Origin: Lachnoclostridium sp. UBA1308
Lineage (GTDB): Bacteria > Bacillota > Clostridia > Lachnospirales > Lachnospiraceae
Length of the DNA: 22,491 nt
Direction of reading: 5' to 3'
Assembly (NCBI GenBank): GCA_002307215.1
Contig: DBTU01000048.1
Location: 1 to 22,491, forward strand
The stretch's first letter is position 1. Each line of letters starts with the position of its first letter. Positions 7,416-14,801 of the stretch are shown here, piece by piece. The notes under the pieces are model-generated. The model ran no database searches and had not been told where the DNA came from. It worked only from the letters and a program-made list of their open reading frames with translations. The position numbers were made by a program, and so were the translations under genes.

Positions 7416-8432
7416 TCAGGCGAGAATTTCGCCCATTTTAAGCTGATCTCTATAGGCAAGTAATCTTGTATTCAATTCTTCAAGCTCAATACGTTTCTGT
7501 TTTTCTCCTTCGCTTGTATCAATCAACTTATACATCCCGCCATTTTGTATCACTAACCGTCGATCTGCATAGAGTGCCAGCACCGGGTCATGGGTTGCAA
7601 TGATGACTATCTTCTCTCTCTGAATCAGGAGATTCACTGCTGTCCTCCTGTCAATACCTGCATTTTCAATTTCATCAATCAAGACGATCGGTGAGGAACT
7701 TAGGTATGCGGTATCTGCTATCATGAGTGCCCTCGACTGCCCTCCGCTCAGAGCTGTTACGGGTGTATCCTTATAGATTTCCTCCCCTGCCAGGCGATTT
7801 GCTTCCTTTAGGATCGTTACTATTTTCTCATCTATATTATCCTTAATCATTCTGCTTTCCGCATGCATCCGGATAAATTCTTCCGTTGTTAAGTCCATCA
7901 CAAAATTCATGTTCTGAGAAAGCTGTGCAACCAGCTTATGTTCAATTGAAAATCTCCACTCAGGATCAGGTACTTCTCCATTAATCAGTATCTGTCTGCC
8001 GGTCGGGGTATCTCTTTGTGCCAACCATTCAATATCGGCTAGTAACCTGCTCTTTCCCGAGCCTGTGCGGCCAACGATTGATAGCACGTCCCCGATGGAT
8101 AAGGTCACCTCAATGGTCTCTAAAATTCCAAATTTATTATGCCCTCCGAGAATCGTAACAGATTTGACTTGTACCTCCTCTTTTGCTGCATGCTCCAACA
8201 TACTGTCCAGAAAATCCATGAAGAGTTCATAAAGCAGCTCCTTATCGATACCCTTCTGTTCCAGCTCATACTCCTCAAAACTATGAAAGACCGTATCGAT
8301 CGTTTTATCCTGTTGTTTCGTCGGATACGCCATCGACATAGAGGTAAAGAATTCACGGACATAAGCATATTTATCGGTAAGTTCCTGTAAGGTCATTGCT
8401 TTTAGCTTATCTCTGTCCAACCTCTCAATCAT
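7416..8432 (-). CDS. Orphan ABC-type ATPase with helical N-terminal extension
   Basis: 338 residues. The first ~88 form a charged helical region unlike a transporter ATPase (for example FHSFEEYELEQKGIDKELLY). The ATPase part has Walker A GRTGSGKS (121-128), a Q-loop region LVAQLSQNMNFVMDL, signature ALSGGQSRAL (about 227-236), Walker B VLIDEIEN (250-257) and switch histidine H281 in ATHDP. Walker B is followed by EN instead of the common P-x-[AS]. No membrane segments are seen and no second permease exists nearby, while the importer already has its own ATPase, so this one probably acts as a soluble energy module. Its start overlaps the GTPase stop by four bases (ATGA), which ties the two together; the permease follows after 39 bp. 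Substrate and partner unknown. Confidence 0.85.
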   Translation of the reverse strand: MIERLDRDKLKAMTLQELTDKYAYVREFFTSMSMAYPTKQQDKTIDTVFHSFEEYELEQKGIDKELLYELFMDFLDSMLEHAAKEEVQVKSVTILGGHNKFGILETIEVTLSIGDVLSIVGRTGSGKSRLLADIEWLAQRDTPTGRQILINGEVPDPEWRFSIEHKLVAQLSQNMNFVMDLTTEEFIRMHAESRMIKDNIDEKIVTILKEANRLAGEEIYKDTPVTALSGGQSRALMIADTAYLSSSPIVLIDEIENAGIDRRTAVNLLIQREKIVIIATHDPVLALYADRRLVIQNGGMYKLIDTSEGEKQKRIELEELNTRLLAYRDQLKMGEILA

Positions 8433-9112
8433 TCAGAACCCATCCTTTTCGTGTTGCCAATATGATATTGCTCTCCGATTTTTGTCTCACCAAGACAAAA
8501 GGAACAGATGGCAGCCGGCATATTAAATCGAAGCTTCATATGATCAAAATCAGTTTCTTCTTCCTTGATAACGATAAGTGACAGTTCATGGCAACCCTGA
8601 CCGGTAATCCCATTAATCTGCATGATAACAGCTTTGGGATTTGCCTGTCTGACGCGAAAGGAAAAGACCTCTCTCTCTGCTTGAGATACAACATCTCCCT
8701 TTGTTACGACAACAATATCTGCCATTTTAAGCATCGGTCCAATCTTACGGGGTGTATTTACGCCCATCAGATTATCAATGACACAGATTGCCTTGATATC
8801 ATGAAGATGGGGCGAGCACCTGTTACATAAGCCGGCGCTTTCTATCAACAGTATGTCGAGGCAATTATTCTCGCCCCACCTGATGCAGTCATCAATATTA
8901 CTGGCGAAATAATGGTCCGGACACAGATTCCCCGATAGTCCGGTTTTGCATAGTATACCTGCTCTTTGATAAAGCAGGTCATCCTCCGTTCCTAAGCAAT
9001 CGAGTTTGATCACGCCGCACATCTTCCCAACTTCTTGTAACCCTTTGACCAGATGAAGGATAACTGCGGTTTTTCCTGAGGACGGCGGTCCTGATACTGT
9101 TATGAGCTGCAT
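8429..9112 (-). CDS. Cys-rich HypB/UreG-like SIMIBI GTPase, candidate metallochaperone
   Basis: 227 residues from ATG 9112 (AGGGTGG six bases upstream; a TTG six bases earlier is less likely). P-loop GPPSSGKT (8-15), a switch region ending IESAG (90-94), and a G4-like TKGD (137-140) place it with HypB/UreG-type GTPases that insert nickel or handle other metals. Where HypB has metal-binding Cys/His in its G domain, this protein has C64-P-D-H67 and C96-N-R-C99-S-P-H102. It also has a C-terminal C203-S-F-C206 and twelve cysteines in all. It overlaps the gene before it by 13 bases and the ATPase after it by four. The family assignment is firm; metal handling is inferred from the Cys/His sites and from the importer next door. 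Confidence 0.85.
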   Translation of the reverse strand: MQLITVSGPPSSGKTAVILHLVKGLQEVGKMCGVIKLDCLGTEDDLLYQRAGILCKTGLSGNLCPDHYFASNIDDCIRWGENNCLDILLIESAGLCNRCSPHLHDIKAICVIDNLMGVNTPRKIGPMLKMADIVVVTKGDVVSQAEREVFSFRVRQANPKAVIMQINGITGQGCHELSLIVIKEEETDFDHMKLRFNMPAAICSFCLGETKIGEQYHIGNTKRMGSE

Positions 9113-10119
9113 GTACAACCACCCTTCTCTGAATATTGTATTTGATTATCATGTTTGTGAACCTCCTCAAACATGACCTGATTAAGCTCTTGTAATAATG
9201 ATTGTAAGTCATTGTTTTTTAGAAAATCCCATCCCAGCCACTTAAACGATCCTTTCATATTCCTATCCCCGGCATCCTGATACAAGGAATAAAACCCTTC
9301 TTTACGCAAAATGGAGCTCATCTTAGTAGCAGACAGCTCCATTGCTAAATCTTTCATTACTTGTTTACACTCATTCTTGACCAACATAACCAGTGGATTA
9401 ACAATCGCTCCATCCTCCGGCCATACGATTGTAACATTCTTACTTTTTCTTGCCATACAGGCAAAGGAGTAAGGAATAATGCTGACCGCCGGTGCCTGCG
9501 GCATTTTGGTTCCGGCGTATTTAGCCATCTGCGCCGGGTGAAGTCTGCATTTGACGGTTCTTCCAATCTTTCTGATGCCCTCTTTCCCAAACTCCTTATA
9601 AATATTAAGTAGAATACCCTCACAAAATTCCCTGTCGTTATGTCCTCTGTATGCTACCTTTTCTGAGTAATCTTCCTTTAGTAGGTCACTCCACTTGGTC
9701 GGAGTCGTCAAATCCGGGAAGTTCGTCTTATCTACCAGAAAGACCAGAGGATTAAAACCAATAATATCATAACAGCCCTCCGGATCGCTCATTCCCAGAC
9801 TCCGAAAGTCCTCCGATATTCTTTGGTTCGCCACACTTGAAAAACATCCTGTATTGCGATATTTATTAACAAAATCCGGAAAGAAAAATCGACTAAAACC
9901 CGGTGCCATCATGATCTCCGGCAATTCATCTATCGCTTTACTTTGCATGACCTCTAAAAATACATCCTCCTGCGCAACCGCATTTGACACTATTTTATAA
10001 GTCAAGGAGGTCTCATAATATTCGTTTAATTTTCTGATGCTATTTAGAATTTCCTTTTCCATTGGAATCTTTAGCGGACAGGGCATTAACGCCAATAGAT
10101 CCGATTTTTTGACCATCAT
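9100..10119 (-). CDS. Cytosolic type-2 periplasmic-binding-fold protein (signal-less solute-binding protein)
   Basis: 339 residues from ATG 10119, chosen because GGAGG lies seven bases upstream; the open frame begins 20 codons earlier without a site. It resembles iron(III)/spermidine-type solute-binding proteins: the region YDIIGFNPLVFLVDKTNFPD followed by PTKWSDLLKEDYSEKVAYRG is the family's inter-lobe pattern, and VTIVWPEDGAIVNPLVMLVK is the usual second-lobe strand. It has no signal peptide or lipobox; the N-terminus is MMVKKSDLLALMPCP. The protein therefore probably stays in the cytosol, unlike its family. The C-terminus ends GGCTCSS, a possible metal or thiol site. It is the first gene of the operon, 117 nt after the predicted transcription start, and overlaps the GTPase gene. 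It could be a cytosolic carrier or sensor of the imported ligand. Confidence 0.82.
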   Translation of the reverse strand: MMVKKSDLLALMPCPLKIPMEKEILNSIRKLNEYYETSLTYKIVSNAVAQEDVFLEVMQSKAIDELPEIMMAPGFSRFFFPDFVNKYRNTGCFSSVANQRISEDFRSLGMSDPEGCYDIIGFNPLVFLVDKTNFPDLTTPTKWSDLLKEDYSEKVAYRGHNDREFCEGILLNIYKEFGKEGIRKIGRTVKCRLHPAQMAKYAGTKMPQAPAVSIIPYSFACMARKSKNVTIVWPEDGAIVNPLVMLVKNECKQVMKDLAMELSATKMSSILRKEGFYSLYQDAGDRNMKGSFKWLGWDFLKNNDLQSLLQELNQVMFEEVHKHDNQIQYSEKGGCTCSS

Positions 10120-10160
10120 GTGAACCCCTCCATAGCAACGACTTATCAATTTCAATTCTG

Positions 10161-10224
10161 TTATGATACGCTTTGTCATGTGGCAATAATGCTAATTCAT
10201 TCATTATCGTTATCTTATGATACG
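10161..10224. promoter_or_regulatory. Paired TTATGATACG direct repeats at the operon transcription start
   Basis: TTATGATACG occurs at 10161-10170 and 10215-10224, 54 bp apart. The upstream copy lies within an imperfect inverted repeat CGTTATC-TTA-TGATACG (10208-10224). Both fall between the predicted -10 box and the first gene, a fitting place for a repressor. The regulator is not identified. Confidence 0.4.
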
Positions 10225-10242
10225 TTATGTACTGTTTTGTAT

Positions 10243-10271
10243 ATTCTAAATCAAAAGATATAACATTTCAA
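10243..10271 (-). promoter_or_regulatory. Predicted sigma-A promoter of the importer/GTPase operon
   Basis: On the minus strand, TTGAAA (10271-10266), a 17-nt spacer and TAGAAT (10248-10243) each match the consensus in five of six positions. Transcription would begin near 10236 and leave a 5' leader of about 117 nt. Between this promoter and the rloB-like gene (10272-10623) I see no gene; the stretch holds only the inverted-repeat element listed separately and AT-rich sequence. Confidence 0.6.
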
Positions 10272-10360
10272 TGAATGGAATGGTACAATTTAACAGTACA
10301 ATATTATTTATTTTTGTTGAACATCCACAATAATTACGAGGCCATAGGCCGGTTGCCTAA

Positions 10361-10466
10361 TACAAAAAAGCAACAAAAATGTCGGGAGTATCCGCATATG
10401 CTTCCGACGATAGAACAGTGCACTGTTCATTTTACGAAATACACAAGCTGATACTCCCGACATTTT
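10361..10466. terminator. Inverted-repeat element with 17-bp perfect arms, possible terminator of the rloAB cassette
   Basis: AAAATGTCGGGAGTATC (10376-10392) is the exact reverse complement of 10450-10466. The 57-nt loop holds a perfect 16-bp palindrome, GAACAGTGCACTGTTC (10413-10428). Read on the minus strand the stem is followed by TTTTTGTTGCTTTTTT, which suits an intrinsic terminator about 160 nt after the rloB-like gene. The loop is unusually long for a terminator, so a small mobile repeat or a structured RNA is also possible. Confidence 0.6.
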
Positions 10467-10623
10467 AATACTATTTTAAACATCTCAACTTTATCTCTGG
10501 TAATAATCACTTTGGTATACCGAATATGACCCCGAATAAAAACAACTTGCTATTCCTTTTTTTACTAGCACTGCATAAAAATCTTAATTCATTCAATTAA
10601 TTATTGGCAAATCATATTTTTCG

Positions 10624-11576
10624 TTAATCCTTTCTCATCTCAACAATAAGTTTACCAACATTGCTCCCAAGACGATTTTCCAGCTTTTCGATATCTTCAC
10701 AAAAGTTCTTTTCATTCTCTATCGCTTTATCAATATTGATTACAAGAGATTTAGCATCATAGCATGCCTTTTTATAGTTTGGAAACACTTTTTTAATTCA
10801 TCCTCCGCATATCTTCGCTTAGAAGTAACTTTATGATTAAGCAACACTTTACTTTGATCAAGTGTAAACACTTTGTCAAAATGCAGTAGAAGCCAGAATT
10901 CAAAACAAGGATTTGTAACATAAAAACCAAATTTCTTTTCTTTACATTTACTCAGAACATACATATATTGATTGTTTTGAGGCGTGGAAATAAAGCTTTC
11001 TCTATCTCTATCAACAATCAAGCATATTTTATCTAAATCTTCTGCATATGTTATCCCTCCATTTTTTATTACTTCAGATATATCCAAAATTATATTTTCT
11101 GTTTTCAGTTCTTCATTAAGTTGCGATATGATTTTTGTACATTCTGTTTCTACATCATCAACAGCTTCATTCATTGATTTTCCAATTTTAATTTCACAGA
11201 TAAACACAAGCAAATCCCAAATTGTTTTAGCTGATTTTTCTTTGCCAAAAGCAAAAAACTTTTCTTCATTAAAATAATCCATAATTCTATTCAGCATGCT
11301 CTCATATGAAATCAATCCTGTTTTGCTTTCCTCAACATCTTTAATTATGCGGACTAAAATTTTTTTAGGATTACTCCAACCTTCTTCGCTATGGCTTCTT
11401 ACAATCGGAATTAGTTCTATTAATGGGTTGATTCCTATTTTCACCCGTGCGTCATTTACAGCATTAAAGTATATTTGCTCTGTGTCTGAACCTTCATAAA
11501 CCAAGAAATATTTTTTGACAGTTCTATCTGTTTCTGAAATTCTCGTTCTTTCTGAAAATATTCTACTTTCTCTCAT
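10624..11576 (-). pseudogene. RloB/AbiLii-like protein gene, frameshifted near its 3' end
   Basis: The uninterrupted frame (10740-11576) gives 278 residues with RloB-family marks: FLVYEGSDTEQIYF near the N-terminus, CLIVDRDRE in the middle and NPCFEFWLLLHF after it, a Toprim-like nuclease arrangement. After RYAEDELKK the frame turns into CFQTIKRHAMMLNLL and stops. Adding one A to the A6 run (T-run at 10789-10794 on the plus strand) gives 54 further residues, starting VFPNYKKACYDAKSLV and ending GKLIVEMRKD, which looks like a natural RloB C-terminus. The restored gene ends at 10624 and is exactly 318 codons. So the gene is mutated, slippage-prone, or carries a sequencing error. It pairs with the ATPase gene just upstream (3-bp gap), as in RloAB / AbiL abortive-infection modules. 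Confidence 0.8.
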
Positions 11577-11579
11577 ACA

Positions 11580-12962
11580 CTAGTCCTCCTTAATCGGAAA
11601 CACAGTGCTGAAAATTGGCACTCCACCATAACGTCCTTCTAAATAAGCTTTATCTATCTTTTTATCAAACCTTTCATTGTACTCCTCTAAAGAATATATA
11701 TCTGTTTCTCCAGATTTCTTTTTGTCTACAAACCATATTTCATCGCGTCTAAGTAATTCAAAATCCATTAACCTTGATTCATGTGTTGTAACAATTAATT
11801 GAATATCCTTTTCAATTGCAAGTTCTAGGAAGGTTTCAACAAATCTATAACTCATACTTGGATGCAAACATCTATCAAGTTCATCAATGACATATGTTTT
11901 TCCCTCTCCCGCAAGTAATATTTCTAACAAATCTAATATTCTTACCGTTCCATCTGATTCCTCTGATAGATTAAACAAAGCACTTTTATTCCCGTGATAG
12001 AACTTAATTGTTTGACAAACAATTTCACCTTTTTCATCAGTATTCAGAATAAAGAAATCTCTACTACTGCGCATAATTATTCCTTTTGATTCTGACAATT
12101 TTTCGTTTCTTAACTCAATTAACCTTTTCTCTATATCCGTCAATAGTTGTTCTCTTATTTCCTTGGGTAAGTGACTTACAACTTTTTCTGTAGGTACCCT
12201 GACCATCTCGAAATTTGTTATACCCGTTCCAAAAGCAGAAATGATTCGACACACTTCTTCAATATTTTCAGTTTCTGCCATATAAGAGTAATCAGATATA
12301 GGCTGATCTGGATAATTTATATCCAAATTATCCTTAATCCATAAATATACATCTTTTAAAATAGATGCTCTTTTATATTCCTGATACAAGTTTTTCTTAT
12401 TTTGATTCATTATTGATAAGAGCAGCACACTACTATCGTCTCTAATGTCTTCAGCATAAACATTCAACTTATCGATCAATCCTTTTGTTATTAAAACCCC
12501 CTTAAATTCATAGTCTCCATTAATAATATCTCTAGAAAAAATAACTTTTTCGTTATTATCAGCAGTCAATTCAATAAGCCATTCAGAAATAAATTTTCCT
12601 TGACTTAATATCACTTCAAAACCATATGCATAATATTTCTGTTCAAGCATAATCTCTATTTCAAAATAACTTCCCTTTTCTTTATATTCAGAATTTGCTT
12701 TACAGTATTTTTCTGTATAACCTTCTGGTAACCCATTTAAAACCGTTCTCCTCATGAAATCCATCGCCTTAACAAGATTAGATTTCCCTGCTGCATTAGC
12801 ACCATAGATAGCTGCAAATTTTAGTAACTTTATTTTATCATCATCGTAAATATGTTCTTTTTTACTCCGGACTTTTCCTGCTAACATTGAAAATTCTTCT
12901 GTTCTACCATCATCTCTTGTTGAAAAGGATAAAAAGTTTTTTACATTAAATCTAATAAGCAT
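11580..12962 (-). CDS. RloA/AbiLi-like AAA (AAA15) ATPase, phage-defence partner
   Basis: 460 residues. It begins MLIRFNVKNFLSF, the typical start of overcoming-lysogenization-defect / AAA15-type ATPases; Walker A is GANAAGKS (54-61), a signature-like segment reads FNLSEESDGTVRILDL, Walker B is TYVIDELDRCLHP and the switch histidine lies in IVTTHES. AAGGAGG lies eight bases before ATG 12962, and a good promoter is seen at 12991-13019. The RloB-like gene follows after 3 bp, so the two form one unit. Such pairs are known from RloAB and lactococcal AbiL and resemble the PARIS layout of ATPase plus Toprim nuclease. In those systems the ATPase senses the phage and controls the partner; I assume the same here. 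The base composition is visibly more AT-rich than in the flanking operons, suggesting transfer. Confidence 0.88.
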   Translation of the reverse strand: MLIRFNVKNFLSFSTRDDGRTEEFSMLAGKVRSKKEHIYDDDKIKLLKFAAIYGANAAGKSNLVKAMDFMRRTVLNGLPEGYTEKYCKANSEYKEKGSYFEIEIMLEQKYYAYGFEVILSQGKFISEWLIELTADNNEKVIFSRDIINGDYEFKGVLITKGLIDKLNVYAEDIRDDSSVLLLSIMNQNKKNLYQEYKRASILKDVYLWIKDNLDINYPDQPISDYSYMAETENIEEVCRIISAFGTGITNFEMVRVPTEKVVSHLPKEIREQLLTDIEKRLIELRNEKLSESKGIIMRSSRDFFILNTDEKGEIVCQTIKFYHGNKSALFNLSEESDGTVRILDLLEILLAGEGKTYVIDELDRCLHPSMSYRFVETFLELAIEKDIQLIVTTHESRLMDFELLRRDEIWFVDKKKSGETDIYSLEEYNERFDKKIDKAYLEGRYGGVPIFSTVFPIKED

Positions 12963-12990
12963 TTTATACGCCTCCTTATTCTATATCAAT

Positions 12991-13019
12991 ATTATATGTG
13001 ATGTTTTCACTTAATGCAA
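12991..13019 (-). promoter_or_regulatory. Predicted sigma-A promoter of the rloAB-like cassette
   Basis: On the minus strand TTGCAT (13019-13014), a 17-nt spacer and a perfect TATAAT (12996-12991) lie about 28 nt before the ATPase start. This gives the cassette its own promoter, independent of its neighbours. Confidence 0.65.
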
Positions 13020-13027
13020 TGCTATTT

Positions 13028-13059
13028 TTTAAATATATATTGAATAATATATATTTAAA
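13028..13059. repeat. Perfect 14-bp inverted repeat just upstream of the rloA-like promoter
   Basis: TTTAAATATATATT (13028-13041) and its exact reverse complement (13046-13059) are separated by GAAT. It lies eight bases upstream of the -35 box. It may be an operator, an extruding cruciform or simply AT-rich sequence. Confidence 0.55.
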
Positions 13060-13228
13060 CGCTATTTTCACTTTTAATCCTTCTTGCACACAAAAAGGAG
13101 TTCAATTTTACATTCCTACCGTCATTTTTTACCGTGTAATATTATTACTGATTTGCTCTCAGTCCACATTATTTTGCTCGTTACTATTACATCTATATTT
13201 ATTTTTAACATATTTCCCCTCCAGCTTC

Positions 13229-13423
13229 TCATCCATCACCACTTCCACTGCCTTCAGAAACGTCAATTCCTTTTACTTCTCCCCATACAAGCTCTATCAA
13301 CGCTCTTCTGGTCTCCGCTTCAACAGCTGGACGGTTTGCAGAATATTCTGCAACATATGCTTTAATTTCATCCCATTCCAGATTATTCAGATAAAAATTC
13401 TTAAGTATACTTATGTTTACGGC
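13229..13423 (-). pseudogene. Start-less coding remnant, family unknown
   Basis: On the minus strand a frame of 64 codons reads, after a few residues, NNLEWDEIKAYVAEYSANRP and later RRALIELVWGEVKGID, ending SGSGDG and TGA. A TGA at 13424-13426 closes its upstream side and no ATG, GTG or TTG start lies in the first half. The segment is more G+C-rich than the flanking sequence and its residue mix is protein-like, so it is probably the 3' part of a decayed gene. I do not recognise the family. The rest of the gene-free stretch 12963-13622 holds only the rloA-like promoter, the inverted repeat and the terminator listed here. Confidence 0.4.
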
Positions 13424-13432
13424 TCACACTAG

Positions 13433-13483
13433 AATCACAAAAATAAGGATGTTCTCAACACCCGTCGGCATTGAAAACATCCT
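13433..13483 (-). terminator. Intrinsic terminator after the 4-hydroxybutyrate dehydrogenase gene
   Basis: AGGATGTTCTCAA (13446-13458) pairs with TTGAAAACATCCT (13471-13483) with one mismatch around a 12-nt loop. Read on the minus strand it is followed by TTATTTTTGTG. It lies about 140 nt after the stop of the dehydrogenase and would end the putrescine block. Confidence 0.75.
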
Positions 13484-13622
13484 ATGTTTTAGTTGTGCGT
13501 AAGTTACCGCTTTTAATCCACACCATTTAACAACTTTCCGGAAAATTAATAAACCAGTGAATATGCGGTCTTGCACAATTCCGCATATGACACAATCTTT
13601 CTCCGAAACAACTGTATTATCT

Positions 13623-14741
13623 CTAATATAAAGAACTGTATATCTCAAATACGTCTTCCCTGCTTAACTCCACGTAATTGTTAGCCATCAGACGCCCTTG
13701 ATTTGCTATTACTGAATCCGTAAATTCATCCAGCTGGGGCTTTGTTACCCCATAGCTACTCAGGGACTTCTTCGGCAGAAGCGAATTAAACAGCTCTTCC
13801 ATCTCCTGATATACTTTCTCTACCTTACATTCCAGAAGTTTTGCAAGAAATTCATTCAGGACTTTAATCTTACCCTCCGGACAGATACTCATATACTTAT
13901 GGAATACGCCGTAAAGTATTGCATAATTAGATTCTCCGTGCGGAACATGATATACCGAACCCAAGGGATAGCTGAGTGCATGAACTGCTGCGCAGCCGGC
14001 ATTACCAAAAGCGATTCCTGCATAAGTACTTGCTGTCAAGAAATCCTTCATAATCGGAATTCTTGCTTCCTTGCCCTGTGCTGCGATAATCTGATATCCC
14101 TTCAGAATCAGTTCCATTGCATTTTTAGAAAACATCTCAGTAAATGCGTTTGCCTTCGGAGACAGATACGATTCCACAGCATGGATAAAGGCATCAATGG
14201 AACTGGCCGTAAAAGCACCAAAAGGCAGCGTCTCTAATAACTCCGGAATCAGTACAGCATCATCGGCAAATAATTCATCCACTGCAAGTCCAATCTTGGT
14301 CTTCTTATTCAAGATCTCAAGAATAGAAATGTTGGTAACCTCACTTCCGGTTCCGCAAGTGGTCGGCACCGTTATCAGGGTCTTCTCCTTGACGATATCT
14401 AACTTGCGTTCAAAAAGATCTTGCACCGGTGAAATATTCTTTAATGCAAATATCTTTGCCACATCAAGCACCGAACCGCCGCCAATGGCAATGACACGTT
14501 GGTAATGCAATCCATTTAAATCACGAAGAATTGCTTCGACCATGCCATCATTTGGCTCTCCGGTTCCATACTTTAATAAATCAACCACTGTAGCCTTACC
14601 CACCAAATCTTTTAAATATTTCTCATAGGTAAAGCTGATGGTTATAATCAGGTCCCCTTCTTCTCCGATACGGAAGGCCTCAAAAAACTCTTTTGTACGA
14701 TCAAATATTTGTATCGTTGATTTCACTCTGAACTGTGTCAT
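13623..14741 (-). CDS. 4hbD: 4-hydroxybutyrate dehydrogenase (iron-containing alcohol dehydrogenase family)
   Basis: 372 residues, close to the 371 of the Clostridium kluyveri enzyme, which it resembles along its length (GGGSVLDVAKI at 87-97, TVPTTCGTGSEVTNISI, and FSREDI-like SREDVFEIYSSLY at the end). The enzyme interconverts succinate semialdehyde and 4-hydroxybutyrate with NAD(H). The metal ligands of the family are all present: D183, H187, H254 and H268. AGGAG lies five bases before ATG 14741, and the aldehyde dehydrogenase gene lies 60 bp upstream, so the two are likely cotranscribed. In this setting it should reduce succinate semialdehyde derived from GABA, as in clostridial aminobutyrate fermentation. 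A broader role on other aldehydes is possible. Confidence 0.85.
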   Translation of the reverse strand: MTQFRVKSTIQIFDRTKEFFEAFRIGEEGDLIITISFTYEKYLKDLVGKATVVDLLKYGTGEPNDGMVEAILRDLNGLHYQRVIAIGGGSVLDVAKIFALKNISPVQDLFERKLDIVKEKTLITVPTTCGTGSEVTNISILEILNKKTKIGLAVDELFADDAVLIPELLETLPFGAFTASSIDAFIHAVESYLSPKANAFTEMFSKNAMELILKGYQIIAAQGKEARIPIMKDFLTASTYAGIAFGNAGCAAVHALSYPLGSVYHVPHGESNYAILYGVFHKYMSICPEGKIKVLNEFLAKLLECKVEKVYQEMEELFNSLLPKKSLSSYGVTKPQLDEFTDSVIANQGRLMANNYVELSREDVFEIYSSLY

Positions 14742-14801
14742 AGCTGCTCCTATCTTTTTTCGTAATGCTGTTCCTACAGCTGCGATATTACAGAATCAGT
14801 T

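Noticed and set aside
10740..10800. Programmed ribosomal frameshift in the rloB-like gene
   Set aside because: A plain one-base loss in the A-run explains the data and no stimulatory stem or upstream ribosome-binding-like sequence is evident.
12998..13432. Plus-strand frame of 144 codons
   Set aside because: Hydrophobic, T-rich composition without a ribosome binding site; it overlaps the rloA-like promoter and the antisense remnant, so it is a shadow of AT-rich sequence.
13424..13648. Minus-strand frame of 74 codons after the 4-hydroxybutyrate dehydrogenase
   Set aside because: It overlaps the dehydrogenase end in another frame and runs through the terminator hairpin; no family features.
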